A DNA stretch of 64,000 nucleotides from contig NZ_LNXS01000004.1 in NCBI RefSeq assembly GCF_001467525.1, positions 62,001-126,000 of the forward strand. The letters run 5' to 3'. The stretch comes from Legionella anisa. Its GTDB lineage: Bacteria > Pseudomonadota > Gammaproteobacteria > Legionellales > Legionellaceae. Below are positions 43,570 through 52,842 of the stretch, piece by piece. A program made the position numbers and the translations under genes. Position 1 is the stretch's first letter. Each line of letters begins with the position of its first letter. Under the pieces are notes generated by a model. It did no database searches and was not told where the DNA came from. It worked only from the letters and a program-made list of their open reading frames with translations.

Positions 43570-43855
43570 TTATATGAACACTAAGACAAATAATGAATCC
43601 TATTGTATAATATAAACTATAAAAACCAAGTGGTTAGCTGGGTGCTTGGCTTTATCACTTCTCTACCTTCGCCTCACGCTTTCAGCTAACGATAAATGTA
43701 GCCTGGGTGAAGCGAAGCGGAACCCGGGGTTACGGAAAAGTGATAAACCCGGGTTACGGCTTCACCTGCACCCAGGCTACATTACCGGAGTGGTTTTTAC
43801 TTTCACATGCATCAACTATTATTATTTTATGAGCTCCTTTCAAAAGGAAAATATA
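43570..43855. other. Divergent spacer with REP-like palindrome
   Basis: It contains a full REP-like palindrome (43698-43780) between the F-box gene and the VOC gene. A long plus-strand frame from 43646 runs through the palindrome into the VOC gene, but its N-terminal 70 codons are repeat-derived and not a real gene start. Confidence 0.7.
43698..43780. repeat. REP-like palindrome, copy 4
   Basis: Arms starting GTAGCCTGGGTGAAGCGAAG and ending CTGCACCCAGGCTAC flank a centre of about 20 nt. It resembles copy 1 most closely. Confidence 0.82.
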
Positions 43856-44308
43856 ATGATCAAAAATGCTGACCATGTAACGATTGCAGTAAATGATTTA
43901 CCCGCAGCAATAGAGTTTTTTAAATTACTCAATTTTATTGAAACGCATAATGTCATCATTGAAAACGAGCCGTTTGCAAAATATATGAATATTCCTGCTG
44001 TTAAAGCAGATCATGTCACGCTGGTTTTATATCACGGCGATAAAGAAGCAAAGCCTCATTTTGAGATCCAGCTGTTGCATTTTTATCATCCTAAACCACA
44101 AATGGATCCCAATATTCATCGCCTTGATAAATATGGTTATAATCATTTGTGTTTGGCAGTGGATAACATTGAGGAAGTTATTGAGCGGCTCCAAAACAAT
44201 AATGTAAAAATACTCAGTGAGATATTAGATTTTAACAATAGAAAACTTGTTTATTTTGAAGGACCCAATGGTATTATTTTAGAGCTCGCGGAATTGAAAA
44301 AAGCATAA
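43856..44308 (+). CDS. VOC (glyoxalase/dioxygenase-fold) family protein
   Basis: The product (150 residues) has the paired beta-alpha-beta-beta-beta modules of the vicinal-oxygen-chelate fold: an early DHVTIAVNDLPAAIEFF with the first metal histidine, DHVTLVLYH, the central GYNHLCLAVDNIEEVI with another histidine, and the C-terminal FEGPNGIILELAEL glutamate. These positions match the metal site of glyoxalase-I/extradiol dioxygenase relatives. Substrate unknown. The true ATG at 43856 has an AAAGGAAA site. Confidence 0.85.
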   Translation: MIKNADHVTIAVNDLPAAIEFFKLLNFIETHNVIIENEPFAKYMNIPAVKADHVTLVLYHGDKEAKPHFEIQLLHFYHPKPQMDPNIHRLDKYGYNHLCLAVDNIEEVIERLQNNNVKILSEILDFNNRKLVYFEGPNGIILELAELKKA

Positions 44309-44334
44309 GTGTTTCTCTTCTTAATAGGAGTACT

Positions 44335-45204
44335 TCAAATGCCGGGTATTTTTTCAATAACACCCAAATGACTCGCATTGATTTTAAGCGAGGCAAGTAA
44401 GACCACGAACATCATCGTAAACACGGTAATTAGAGCCATCGACGCATAAATATCTAAATGAGTTGAAGCACCTAAAGGGTCAACTAATTGTGATAAACCT
44501 TGTATCCCATAAATAGCGACCGCTTCCCTCCAAAAGTTTTTAGAAGAAAAAAGAGGGGGCTTGCTCATAGCCATAACATCATGCTTGGCAATATAAACTG
44601 CAAAAATTTGATAGATAATATAAACCACAAAAAACCAACCAAAATAATTTTGCAACGGAACACCAAAATAAGGCCCCCCATCCCTCCATACCCATAATGA
44701 ATAGACTGTTGAGGAAAGAGGATCCATACATACATCCCACATCACCATGATAAATGCCGCAATTAAAGGCACAAGAACTATCTGCTTTCCAGTCAGTGGC
44801 GCAGCATATTGCCCCAGAAGTATATGCGCCAGAATCCACGAAGCGTAGCCTGTTCCAAAGTAAGCAAACATAATAATAAGAGGCACTTGAAACAGCCTTG
44901 GCCCAGCTAATTTATCATAATAATAATGACCAAAAGGAAATCCCGTCTGAATGCTTAACGCTTCAAAAAAATGACTGACTAGCCACGTTATAATAAAAAA
45001 TAAAATGAGATTCTTTAGTCCATATCGCTCTTTACCATGCAGGCAAGCTGAAATAAAAATAGTAAAGACGAGAATAATGGGTAAAAACGTCACTGCGAGC
45101 GGACCATGCCAGGCAGCAGAAAAAAGAGTTGCCAGAAAATAAATAGCAATCACTGTCCATCTGATGATACTGCTTCTATTTTGCGTTGCTTCATTTTTGG
45201 TCAT
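44335..45204 (-). CDS. Carotenoid-biosynthesis-like membrane protein (CruF/DUF422 type)
   Basis: The 289-residue protein has about seven membrane helices and the DUF422 landmarks: HFFEALSIQTGFPFGHYYY, WDVCMDP and YFGVPLQNYFGWF. CruF members hydrate carotenoid 1,2 double bonds in bacteria. No other carotenoid gene is in the window, so either the pathway is elsewhere or this homologue acts on a different polyene or isoprenoid. The gene converges with the VOC gene. Start supported by an ATG with AAGGACACG upstream. Confidence 0.75.
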   Translation of the reverse strand: MTKNEATQNRSSIIRWTVIAIYFLATLFSAAWHGPLAVTFLPIILVFTIFISACLHGKERYGLKNLILFFIITWLVSHFFEALSIQTGFPFGHYYYDKLAGPRLFQVPLIIMFAYFGTGYASWILAHILLGQYAAPLTGKQIVLVPLIAAFIMVMWDVCMDPLSSTVYSLWVWRDGGPYFGVPLQNYFGWFFVVYIIYQIFAVYIAKHDVMAMSKPPLFSSKNFWREAVAIYGIQGLSQLVDPLGASTHLDIYASMALITVFTMMFVVLLASLKINASHLGVIEKIPGI

Positions 45205-45412
45205 TTGACGTGTCCTTACTCATATCCCCATTGAACAACTTACATTATAAGTTACCCGATTTAAACTTCATTTAATAGATTCGATTTTATAGAAATGATG
45301 ATGCAATCCAGGTATTTTTTTTAATAGACTTCTTTGAGCGAAAGGGTGCAAATGATTTATGATAAGCAGGTTCACTCAACAATATGAAGGATTTACTTAG
45401 AGGGAGTGCAGG

Positions 45413-46366
45413 ATGCAAGAACAAACCAATCGACTAAGCTCACTTGGAAGATTGTTATTTTTACTATTCATAAGCTATGCAAAGTGGTCAGCCGCTATTA
45501 CGCCTTCATCGCTCAATGAACCCCCTGCCATAGGGAATTTTACTCTGGCAACGTCACAACAGCCAGGTCCTTTTTTTTCTTTTGGCCAAAATATTATTGA
45601 TAAGAAACAATTTATTGTTTCGTTCAACCCCAATTACTTATACAGCCAGACCCAAATCATTTTAGACGGAACCCCTTCCATACTTTATGGAATCACAGAC
45701 TCAGCCTCGGTATTACTCACGCTGCCTTATGCTTTTAGTTATAAAAATGGCAATCAAACCCTATCTGGCATCGGTGATCTTGCCCTTGATTTAGAATATG
45801 CATTTTATAATTACGAAAATTCAAGATACTCAGATCAAGCAACTATTATTTTCTCCTCTTCTTTTCCTGTCAGTAATTTAGATGAGATTTCTAAAAAACT
45901 TAATCCAAGTAGCCGCGTATCAGGATTTTCTAGAAAAAATGCTCCATCCAGTTTCGATGCGATGACTTATTTTATTGGAGCCACTTACTCGCGTATGCTC
46001 GTTGACTGGTATGGTTTTATTGCCCCAGGAGCCTTATTCGCAAGCAAAAAAAATTCAATTCAGCAAGGAACACAATATTATTACAATTTGGGAATAGGAC
46101 GTAACATCAAAAGCACAGAAAAAAAATACATCCTTTTTGGATTGCTTGAATTAAATGGTCAATATAGCGCTAAAACCAAATTTGACTCGCATACTGTTCC
46201 TAACACAGGGGGAAATATTATTTATGCAACCCCTTCAATCTCATTTTCTACACCCAAAATAATGATTCAGCTTGGTATTTCCTTGCCTGTTGCTCAATAT
46301 TGGTATGGCAATCAAAGTAACATCTCTTATTATGCAAGCGGTATTATCACTTGGACTATTCACTAG
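45413..46366 (+). CDS. Predicted outer-membrane beta-barrel protein
   Basis: The 317-residue product has a signal peptide (ending AKWSA) and repeated amphipathic beta strands with aromatic ends (QFIVSFNPNYLYSQ, SVLLTLPYAFSY, YILFGLLELNGQYS, SYYASGIITWTIH), consistent with an outer-membrane channel resembling the MetA/phenol-degradation-type porin-like proteins. Ligand unknown. Its stop codon TAG is provided by the first bases of a MITE-like element (46365-46505), implying the original 3' end was replaced on insertion. Confidence 0.68.
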   Translation: MQEQTNRLSSLGRLLFLLFISYAKWSAAITPSSLNEPPAIGNFTLATSQQPGPFFSFGQNIIDKKQFIVSFNPNYLYSQTQIILDGTPSILYGITDSASVLLTLPYAFSYKNGNQTLSGIGDLALDLEYAFYNYENSRYSDQATIIFSSSFPVSNLDEISKKLNPSSRVSGFSRKNAPSSFDAMTYFIGATYSRMLVDWYGFIAPGALFASKKNSIQQGTQYYYNLGIGRNIKSTEKKYILFGLLELNGQYSAKTKFDSHTVPNTGGNIIYATPSISFSTPKIMIQLGISLPVAQYWYGNQSNISYYASGIITWTIH

Positions 46367-46505
46367 GGTCTGTTTAACTTTCTACTATCTTGACCAAACT
46401 GTCCTGATTTTCTGCGCTCCGATGCTCACATACTCGTGTATGCCGCGCTTCGGTGCTCAAACATCAGGCCATTTTGACTCAAGCTCGCGAAATGGAAACA
46501 GCCCT
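46365..46505 (-). repeat. MITE-like element, single unit in inverted orientation
   Basis: It begins AGGGTCTGTTTAA and ends AAACAGCCCT, and its interior is the reverse complement of one unit of 25539-25802. Its first two bases form part of the stop codon of the preceding gene. No transposase is in the window. Confidence 0.83.
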
Positions 46506-46678
46506 TAAGTATTTGCTTATTTTTTATCTTTTTTTGTGATAAATAAGATACGCTAGCAGTCCCAAAAGTTTACGAGGACAAATTAGGATTTAGAGAGCGA
46601 CTTGGAACATAGCATGTACTGCTATTAATTTTTATTTATTCTGGGCATTGCACGAGAAATAATTTTGGGTCGATTTAC
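46506..46678. other. Short AT-rich spacer
   Basis: Between the MITE-like element and the amine oxidase gene. It holds no recognisable feature beyond the likely amine oxidase promoter. Confidence 0.35.
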
Positions 46679-48115
46679 ATGAATAAACAAACTAAATTAA
46701 AAAAATATAATGAATTACTCTCAAAGATTACTCATTTATATTTTATAAAAAAGCAATTTATTTGCGTCGTATTGTTGTTATTGATTGCTCCATGCTCCTG
46801 GGCAAAACATTCTTATGACACCATAATCATTGGAGGAGGCGTGTCTGGATTAACTGCCGCAAAGCAATTACATCAAGCGCACCAAGATGTACTTATTATT
46901 GAAGCAAAAGATCGCCTCGGTGGCCGAGTACATACAGACTATAATTGGGGGTTTGCCATTGATTTGGGAGCTACCTGGATTCATGGGATTGAACGCAACC
47001 CGCTAATCCCTTTACTAAACCAACACGCTATCGTGCCCAATAGTTACAATAACTCCAAATCAACGGATATGCTAAAAGACTTTGCCTTGTATAATAGTGA
47101 AGGAAAACCTGTATCAGAAAACTCTTTAAAGTTATTTTCCAGTTTGGCTTATGAGTTTATACGTTACAGTAAAACACAGAATATCATGATCTCCTTTGCT
47201 CAAAATTTTACTGCATTTGCACAGGAAAAAAAGTTGAATGCAGATCAGCGCGCCTTACTGTATTATGCATTAGAAAATATTTACACTTATGAATTTGCTG
47301 ATAATTTGACGCAATTATCACGTAATGTTTATTCTGCATACGAAGACTCACTTTCCTCTGGCAAAAATGCACTTATTCCAGAAGGTTATTTTCAGCTTTT
47401 TCAACACTTTTCACAGCATATTCCCATCCATTTGAATCAAATTGTCCAACAAATTGATTATACCGCCGATGATGTTCGTGTCATGACTCAAAAAGATACC
47501 TATCATGCCAAACACGTGATTATCACTGTTCCTTTAGGAGTACTTAAATCCAATAAAATTATATTTCACCCTTCCTTGCCTAAAGACAAAAGTAACGCAA
47601 TAGCTCAATTAAAAATGGGGAATTATGAAAAATTATATTTGTTGTTTGATAAAGTCTTTTGGGATAAAGATAAAGAATGGATTGGCATGTTACCTAAAAA
47701 TAAGAAAGAAGCATTTAATATCTTTAATTATTACAAATACACAAAAAAACCCGTACTCATTGTATTTACTAGTGGCAAACTTGCACGTGATATGGAAAAA
47801 AGAGGCCATCTAAAAGAATGGGCAATGCAACACTTAAGAACGATTTATGGAGTAAATATTCCTGAGCCAATCAAAGTAAAACAATCTCACTGGGGTAGTG
47901 ATCCCTTCACTCTTGGAAGTTATTCCTATTTACCAATCAGTGTAGATAAAAGTGTTATTGCATTATTAGCTAAACCTGTAGCTGGAAAGCTCTATTTTGC
48001 GGGAGAGGCTACTTCTACAACTGATCCAAGTACCGTACATGGTGCTTATTTATCTGGACTTCGAGCGGCCAATGAAATACTAACAAAAGAGCAAAAGGAA
48101 TCCTTTAGAAATTGA
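46679..48115 (+). CDS. FAD-dependent amine oxidase, exported
   Basis: The 478-residue protein has an N-terminal export segment (QFICVVLLLLIAPCSWA) and a flavin monoamine-oxidase fold: IIIGGGVSGLTAAKQL, then EAKDRLGGRVHT, then GATWIHG, and the C-terminal LYFAGEATSTTDPSTVHGAY. These are the FAD-binding landmarks of polyamine and monoamine oxidases. An exported flavin oxidase is unusual, since FAD must be inserted first, often via Tat; no clear twin-arginine is seen. The substrate could be a host polyamine. Confidence 0.82.
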   Translation: MNKQTKLKKYNELLSKITHLYFIKKQFICVVLLLLIAPCSWAKHSYDTIIIGGGVSGLTAAKQLHQAHQDVLIIEAKDRLGGRVHTDYNWGFAIDLGATWIHGIERNPLIPLLNQHAIVPNSYNNSKSTDMLKDFALYNSEGKPVSENSLKLFSSLAYEFIRYSKTQNIMISFAQNFTAFAQEKKLNADQRALLYYALENIYTYEFADNLTQLSRNVYSAYEDSLSSGKNALIPEGYFQLFQHFSQHIPIHLNQIVQQIDYTADDVRVMTQKDTYHAKHVIITVPLGVLKSNKIIFHPSLPKDKSNAIAQLKMGNYEKLYLLFDKVFWDKDKEWIGMLPKNKKEAFNIFNYYKYTKKPVLIVFTSGKLARDMEKRGHLKEWAMQHLRTIYGVNIPEPIKVKQSHWGSDPFTLGSYSYLPISVDKSVIALLAKPVAGKLYFAGEATSTTDPSTVHGAYLSGLRAANEILTKEQKESFRN

Positions 48116-48350
48116 GTACCCGCGGGTGAGTTCGTGTAGAGGTTGCGCCCAATGCAAACGCGTTTACGAATCTTAACCAATCTTTTTCATTTATTTTATT
48201 TCATAACTTTTTGTTTTTATTGATTATTGAAACGCTAAAAAAGCACTAAATAACAACAAAAAGAATCCCTGTAAATCAAAATAATATAGTTTTTTACAAA
48301 ACGTATTTTTTAATTATAATATGGACAATTTTTTATTTTAGAGATTCCCT

Positions 48351-50711
48351 ATGGCTAAAAATACACTGTTTAATTTTCTTTTCAAAAACGAGACTACTGT
48401 CCAACTTCCTCAAGGACATAAATTGGTATTAGATACCAACAAAGAAAGCCAAAACTACTACCGTATTGAATGCCCTACGCAAGTAAATATTGTCGTAAAC
48501 GATAAAGAAAATGAATATGAATTGGATAACCACCATGTTAGTGTTTATCAAAATGAATATCGGCATAATCCAAAATTAAGCCAATATCATTACACTGCTG
48601 AATTTACAAACCAATTAGGGGGACGCTATCGACTGCATGTTTACTTCAACGCTTTTGATAATTTACTGCCAAATATAGCCTTTGAGAAAGAAACCAATAA
48701 TGGTTATGAATTGGTAGATAACAAGGATTTAAAAAAGCAATTTATAATCTTGGCACTGAAGCATACAGTACCCTTAATGAAGAAACTGCGACAGCAACAT
48801 AATGAAACGATTAGACTTTTGGAAGCCCGTTATAATGAGTATGATGAGCGTCTTGCAGAACTTTTTGACTCTCGAAAAGAGGATACAATTGAAGCGTTAC
48901 AGATAACTAAAGCTGCATGTGACATATTAAGAGAACTTATTCCCCTTGTTCGCTCTTCAAATTACGCCAAAGTTCTTCGCTTTCACGAAATGGCGGCTCA
49001 CTCCCTTCGAGAACAACATGCCATTCAAGTTGCAGCTGACGCTACTTCTCAAATAAAAGATTTGCATAATACATCAATTGATGCCCACGAAGACATTTCT
49101 TCACGTGCCGAAGTTATGCCACGGCCTGCAGTCTCTGCAGTAGAAGTTCCCGCAGCAGATGTTACTTTCTCACAAGCAGAAGTAGCCGCCACAGCAGATA
49201 TTGCTGCTCTCCCAAAAATGAAAAAGAATGCATCAAAAAAATCGAGCACTCGGGCTACTCACAAATTGGAGCTCGAACTCAAGAAATTAAGTTCTCAATT
49301 TGCAAAGCTTTCTGAATCTTCCAAAGAAGTACAAACTAAAAAAATAGAACAGTTACTGTCTAAAACATATGCCATCGGCTTGATCTATGAGCATCAAATT
49401 AAATTGAAGGATCTACAGCAATTACAAAAGATACGTCGAGATTTACACAAACTTGGCGCCAGTTTATTACCTAACTTACTCTTAAATAAGCAATTTGAAT
49501 TGGCTGCTTTATTAACTTCTTTTCACCATCTGTTACGTGATGAAAAATACCTCAATTTAGCCTTGCAAACACGAAATTCTGAGCTGTTGGATTTTATTTT
49601 GGAATATAGTGATATTGATGTAAATAATCAGCCTGTCATCGTACGCAAAACATCTTATCCTTCTGCGGTACACGCATGTTTTTACGAGCATAGTGGTTCA
49701 AACTCTATGATTGAATGTCTTTCTGTACTCATCAAACATGGAGGCTCCCTTTTTGTACCCGATAATAAAAATAAGGGTTTACCGATTGCTTACTCAATAC
49801 TCTCCGGCGACACTCATCCACTGTTTAAAGCATTACTAATGAATCGTGACAAAACGATTGACTCCATTGATTTTTTAAAAAATCTAACTATTTTACTGCA
49901 CGCTTACCTGGAACGAAATGATCTTGATATAGCAGAATTGAGTTCTATAGAACTAGAAATAAAAAGCTTTGAAGTACAATTGGAAGCTTTGCAAAACCCC
50001 CTGTGGAGTGAGCCAAGTTCACGCTATTTAATAAAAAATGCGAATCACCTAGAGGAAAAATATTTCGGCCCTCTAATAAGTAGATTGAAGAAAGAGCCGG
50101 AGATCATCGCCATCAACCAAGAACTACATAGAGCATCTTCCGCTCTCACTTCCAAACTCACTAGGACACAACGACGACAAAGAAATATTACTGCAAATAA
50201 TGAACTCGAAAATATGGATAAGCTATTAGAGGGACTTGATCTGACCGATCTGGATTTTGATTTTATAAAAGCTGCCGTTCTCGAAAAGTTAAACAATAAC
50301 TTACAAATAATTGAGAAAAAATCTCAACTCATTGATGTCCAGAAAGAGATCACTCGCTACCAAATTTACAATCGAAAAGGAGGTAGAAAATATCGAGAGC
50401 ATCTCAAAGAACAAGATACTCTACTGCAAGAGATAAAGAAATTGGAAAGTAAAAGCCCTCTAACTGAAGATCTGGAACATTCTCTGAAAGAGCTTGCAAC
50501 CCTTAGAGAAACTATTGAATCCTTAAATGGAATGAGTAGCTTATTGACTCAATTTTCCAGCTTATTTTCCTCCTTGGCGAATGACCTCAAAACCGCTACA
50601 CCAGCAAAAGATGCTGACGATGTTGAAGATCCTGAGGAGAAAGCGGTAGAGACGGAGTTAGCAAAATTAGAAAACCAAGATGATTCTCTAAGAAAAAAAT
50701 TTGAATTGTAA
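48351..50711 (+). CDS. Large coiled-coil protein, candidate effector
   Basis: The 786-residue product has no signal peptide. Region 1-110 is beta-rich (FLFKNETTVQLPQGHKLVLD). Regions around 130-185 and 290-340 predict coiled coils, and 390-500 contains ankyrin-like units (LAALLTSFHHLL...LLDFILEYSDIDVN...MIECLSVLIKHGG). Residues 570-740 are another long coiled coil. The C-terminus is Glu/Asp-rich. This organisation is common among Dot/Icm substrates. No enzymatic motif was found. It lies downstream of a long AT-rich spacer and is followed by a half REP element. Confidence 0.7.
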   Translation: MAKNTLFNFLFKNETTVQLPQGHKLVLDTNKESQNYYRIECPTQVNIVVNDKENEYELDNHHVSVYQNEYRHNPKLSQYHYTAEFTNQLGGRYRLHVYFNAFDNLLPNIAFEKETNNGYELVDNKDLKKQFIILALKHTVPLMKKLRQQHNETIRLLEARYNEYDERLAELFDSRKEDTIEALQITKAACDILRELIPLVRSSNYAKVLRFHEMAAHSLREQHAIQVAADATSQIKDLHNTSIDAHEDISSRAEVMPRPAVSAVEVPAADVTFSQAEVAATADIAALPKMKKNASKKSSTRATHKLELELKKLSSQFAKLSESSKEVQTKKIEQLLSKTYAIGLIYEHQIKLKDLQQLQKIRRDLHKLGASLLPNLLLNKQFELAALLTSFHHLLRDEKYLNLALQTRNSELLDFILEYSDIDVNNQPVIVRKTSYPSAVHACFYEHSGSNSMIECLSVLIKHGGSLFVPDNKNKGLPIAYSILSGDTHPLFKALLMNRDKTIDSIDFLKNLTILLHAYLERNDLDIAELSSIELEIKSFEVQLEALQNPLWSEPSSRYLIKNANHLEEKYFGPLISRLKKEPEIIAINQELHRASSALTSKLTRTQRRQRNITANNELENMDKLLEGLDLTDLDFDFIKAAVLEKLNNNLQIIEKKSQLIDVQKEITRYQIYNRKGGRKYREHLKEQDTLLQEIKKLESKSPLTEDLEHSLKELATLRETIESLNGMSSLLTQFSSLFSSLANDLKTATPAKDADDVEDPEEKAVETELAKLENQDDSLRKKFEL

Positions 50712-50741
50712 TATTAAGTGAACAAGTCGGTGCATCAGAAT

Positions 50742-50776
50742 GTAGCCTGGGTGAAGCAAAGCGGAACCCGGGTTTA
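50742..50776. repeat. Half REP-like element
   Basis: GTAGCCTGGGTGAAGCAAAG and CGGAACCCGGGTTTAC match the left arm of the family; the right arm is missing. It lies between two convergent genes. Confidence 0.65.
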
Positions 50777-50809
50777 CTCTTATCCAAACTACGCTTCTGT
50801 ATTCATCGA

Positions 50810-51739
50810 TTAAGGTAATGCAAAATGCCAATTCATCGCTCTGGATAGGCCTTCAAGCATGATTTCACCGCGGATACTGTTCCCTTTTGCATTCACTCTG
50901 GGGCTTAATACTACAATTCCTGCTTTACCAGGAAGAACAGCAATCGTATAACCAGACACGCCACTTTTAGCGGGCATGCCGGTTTTAACCATATGCGTAC
51001 CTGTTTCATCATAAAGTCCGCAGGTTGCCATAATCGCTAAAGTAATTTTACAGGTATCGGTAGAAATGATTTGGTTCCCGCTCTCTGGATCTCGGCCTGC
51101 GTTGGCTAATAGCGTAGGCAGGAAAAGCATTTGTTCTAACTTGGCTTCATAGGAGCAAAGCGCAAAATACAAATCCAAAGTTTCATGAACATCCGCTCCA
51201 AGATTATTTCTACTTTTTAATAAATAGGCGAGGGCTCGGTTGCGGTTACCCGTTCGTTTTTCAGAAGCAAAAACCAAGGGGTTAATGCTGAGGCGTTGAT
51301 TAAATAATTTTTGTGTCCAATGCTCTAACCATCCAAATTGTTGCTCACCTTTTCCTGGAATATGGGAGCACAAGGTAATCGCCCCAGCATTCAGCATGGG
51401 GTTTGAAGGTTTAGGGCCAAATTGTTCCAAACGAGTAATTGACGCAAAATCATCCCCAGAGGGTTCTACCTTAACCCAGTCAAACAATTGTTCTTCACCA
51501 AACTCTTCAAGAAGGCCAATCAAAGGAATCATTTTTGCTGTACTTTGTAACGTGACTGGATTCAAAGGGCTGTTGCTATAAGAAAGCGATTGCTCACCTA
51601 ATGGTTGAACAGCAATCGCTGTCAACTCCGGATTCACATTTGCAAGTTCTGGAATATAATCCGCGGTTTTACCCTCTTGATTCAACTCTGCAGCACGAAC
51701 CAAATCTTCTAGCACCTGGATTGTAAGCAATGATGACAT
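50810..51739 (-). CDS. glsA: Glutaminase
   Basis: The 309-residue protein is a serine-dependent glutaminase of the beta-lactamase-like fold: the N-terminal GKTADYIPELANVNPELTAI signature, the catalytic STAK (Ser66, Lys69), the NPMLNAGAI loop and the C-terminal MPAKSGVSGYTIAVLPGK. It hydrolyses glutamine to glutamate and ammonia; in amino-acid-consuming bacteria such as Legionella this feeds central metabolism. Complete, standard length; cytosolic. Confidence 0.95.
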   Translation of the reverse strand: MSSLLTIQVLEDLVRAAELNQEGKTADYIPELANVNPELTAIAVQPLGEQSLSYSNSPLNPVTLQSTAKMIPLIGLLEEFGEEQLFDWVKVEPSGDDFASITRLEQFGPKPSNPMLNAGAITLCSHIPGKGEQQFGWLEHWTQKLFNQRLSINPLVFASEKRTGNRNRALAYLLKSRNNLGADVHETLDLYFALCSYEAKLEQMLFLPTLLANAGRDPESGNQIISTDTCKITLAIMATCGLYDETGTHMVKTGMPAKSGVSGYTIAVLPGKAGIVVLSPRVNAKGNSIRGEIMLEGLSRAMNWHFALP

Positions 51740-51817
51740 AGGATCCTTAGACTGAAAAAAGCAGCCATTATGATAAATTTAGCACATTAAAACAAATAAA
51801 TTTGCAGAAAGAGTTAA

Positions 51818-52714
51818 TTAAAAACTCAACGAAGAAGCAGAAGCATTTAAGGTAATTTGCCCACCCAGCGGTAACACACAGCTTATTTCCCCGTGACTGT
51901 AAGAAAAAGATGTAATACATGGCACTTTAAAACGAGTCGACCATTCATTAATCACCTCATCAATTGTCCCTTCTTCAGGATCTTTTGAAATGCATTGTTC
52001 AAATGTTCCGAAAACAATTCCTGAAACTTGCGTAAATACAGAGGCTAGTTCTAAGTGAGACAACATTCTATCTACATTAAAAGGTTCCGTTGCTACATCT
52101 TCTAATAATATTATTTTTCCTCTGAAATCGGGCTGATATGGTGTTCCTATTAATGAAGTAATCAGTGATAAATTCCCACCAATAAGACATCCTTGGACGA
52201 TACCTGGATTAACACATTCACCGGCAACAATACGATAAGGTTCATTCATCAGACAGGCTAAAAGTGTTTCTTTGATTAAAGGAGTAAGTGCTGTGGTTAA
52301 TGTAAATCCAGTATAGGAAATCAAGCCCGTTTTTTTTAGAATCCCCAACTGCAAAGCGGTGGTATCGCTAAAACCAACCAGTATCTTAGGATTTTGCGCA
52401 ATTAGCTCATAATCAAGTAAGGGCAAAAGCCGTTGAGATCCTTGACCGCCGCGACTACAAATAATTGCTTTAATGTCATGATCTGCGAAAAAACTCATAA
52501 TGTCTTGAGCACGATCGGCGTCGCTACCTGCTAAAAATCGCTCCTCATCCTGATAATGAGCTCCAAACTTTAGTCTAAATCCCATTTCATGCAGATAACG
52601 AACGCTTAAATCAATGGATTTTGATCGTAAAGGGCTAGAAGGTGAAACAATGCCTAAAGTATCTCCCTCTTGCAAAGGTTTAGGTCTTATATTATTCATG
52701 GTCGCCAAACTCAT
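51818..52714 (-). CDS. ldcA: LD-carboxypeptidase (peptidase S66)
   Basis: The 298-residue protein has the S66 layout: an N-terminal EGDTLGIVSPSSPLRSK, the nucleophile Ser in VGFSDTTALQL, the catalytic Glu in LLEDVATEPFN and the terminal His in YSHGEISC. LD-carboxypeptidases remove the terminal D-alanine from murein tetrapeptides in the cytosol during recycling. Complete; related members also resist antibiotic peptides (MccF), which cannot be excluded. An ATG with GGGGAA upstream was taken; ATG at 52699 is possible. Confidence 0.9.
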   Translation of the reverse strand: MSLATMNNIRPKPLQEGDTLGIVSPSSPLRSKSIDLSVRYLHEMGFRLKFGAHYQDEERFLAGSDADRAQDIMSFFADHDIKAIICSRGGQGSQRLLPLLDYELIAQNPKILVGFSDTTALQLGILKKTGLISYTGFTLTTALTPLIKETLLACLMNEPYRIVAGECVNPGIVQGCLIGGNLSLITSLIGTPYQPDFRGKIILLEDVATEPFNVDRMLSHLELASVFTQVSGIVFGTFEQCISKDPEEGTIDEVINEWSTRFKVPCITSFSYSHGEISCVLPLGGQITLNASASSLSF

Positions 52715-52842
52715 TATTCCCCAATATTCTTAGTTTTATTCAATGTGAGACAGATGTAAAACATATTATAATTTTGCCAAATGCTCTATACTTAAGACCA
52801 AAATAATGGAATTCCACTCCCCTTATACTCGTGTGTGATATT

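Noticed and set aside
43646..43855. Long N-terminal extension of the VOC protein frame
   Set aside because: The 70 extra codons run through a REP-like palindrome; a clear ribosome site and ATG at 43856 mark the true start.
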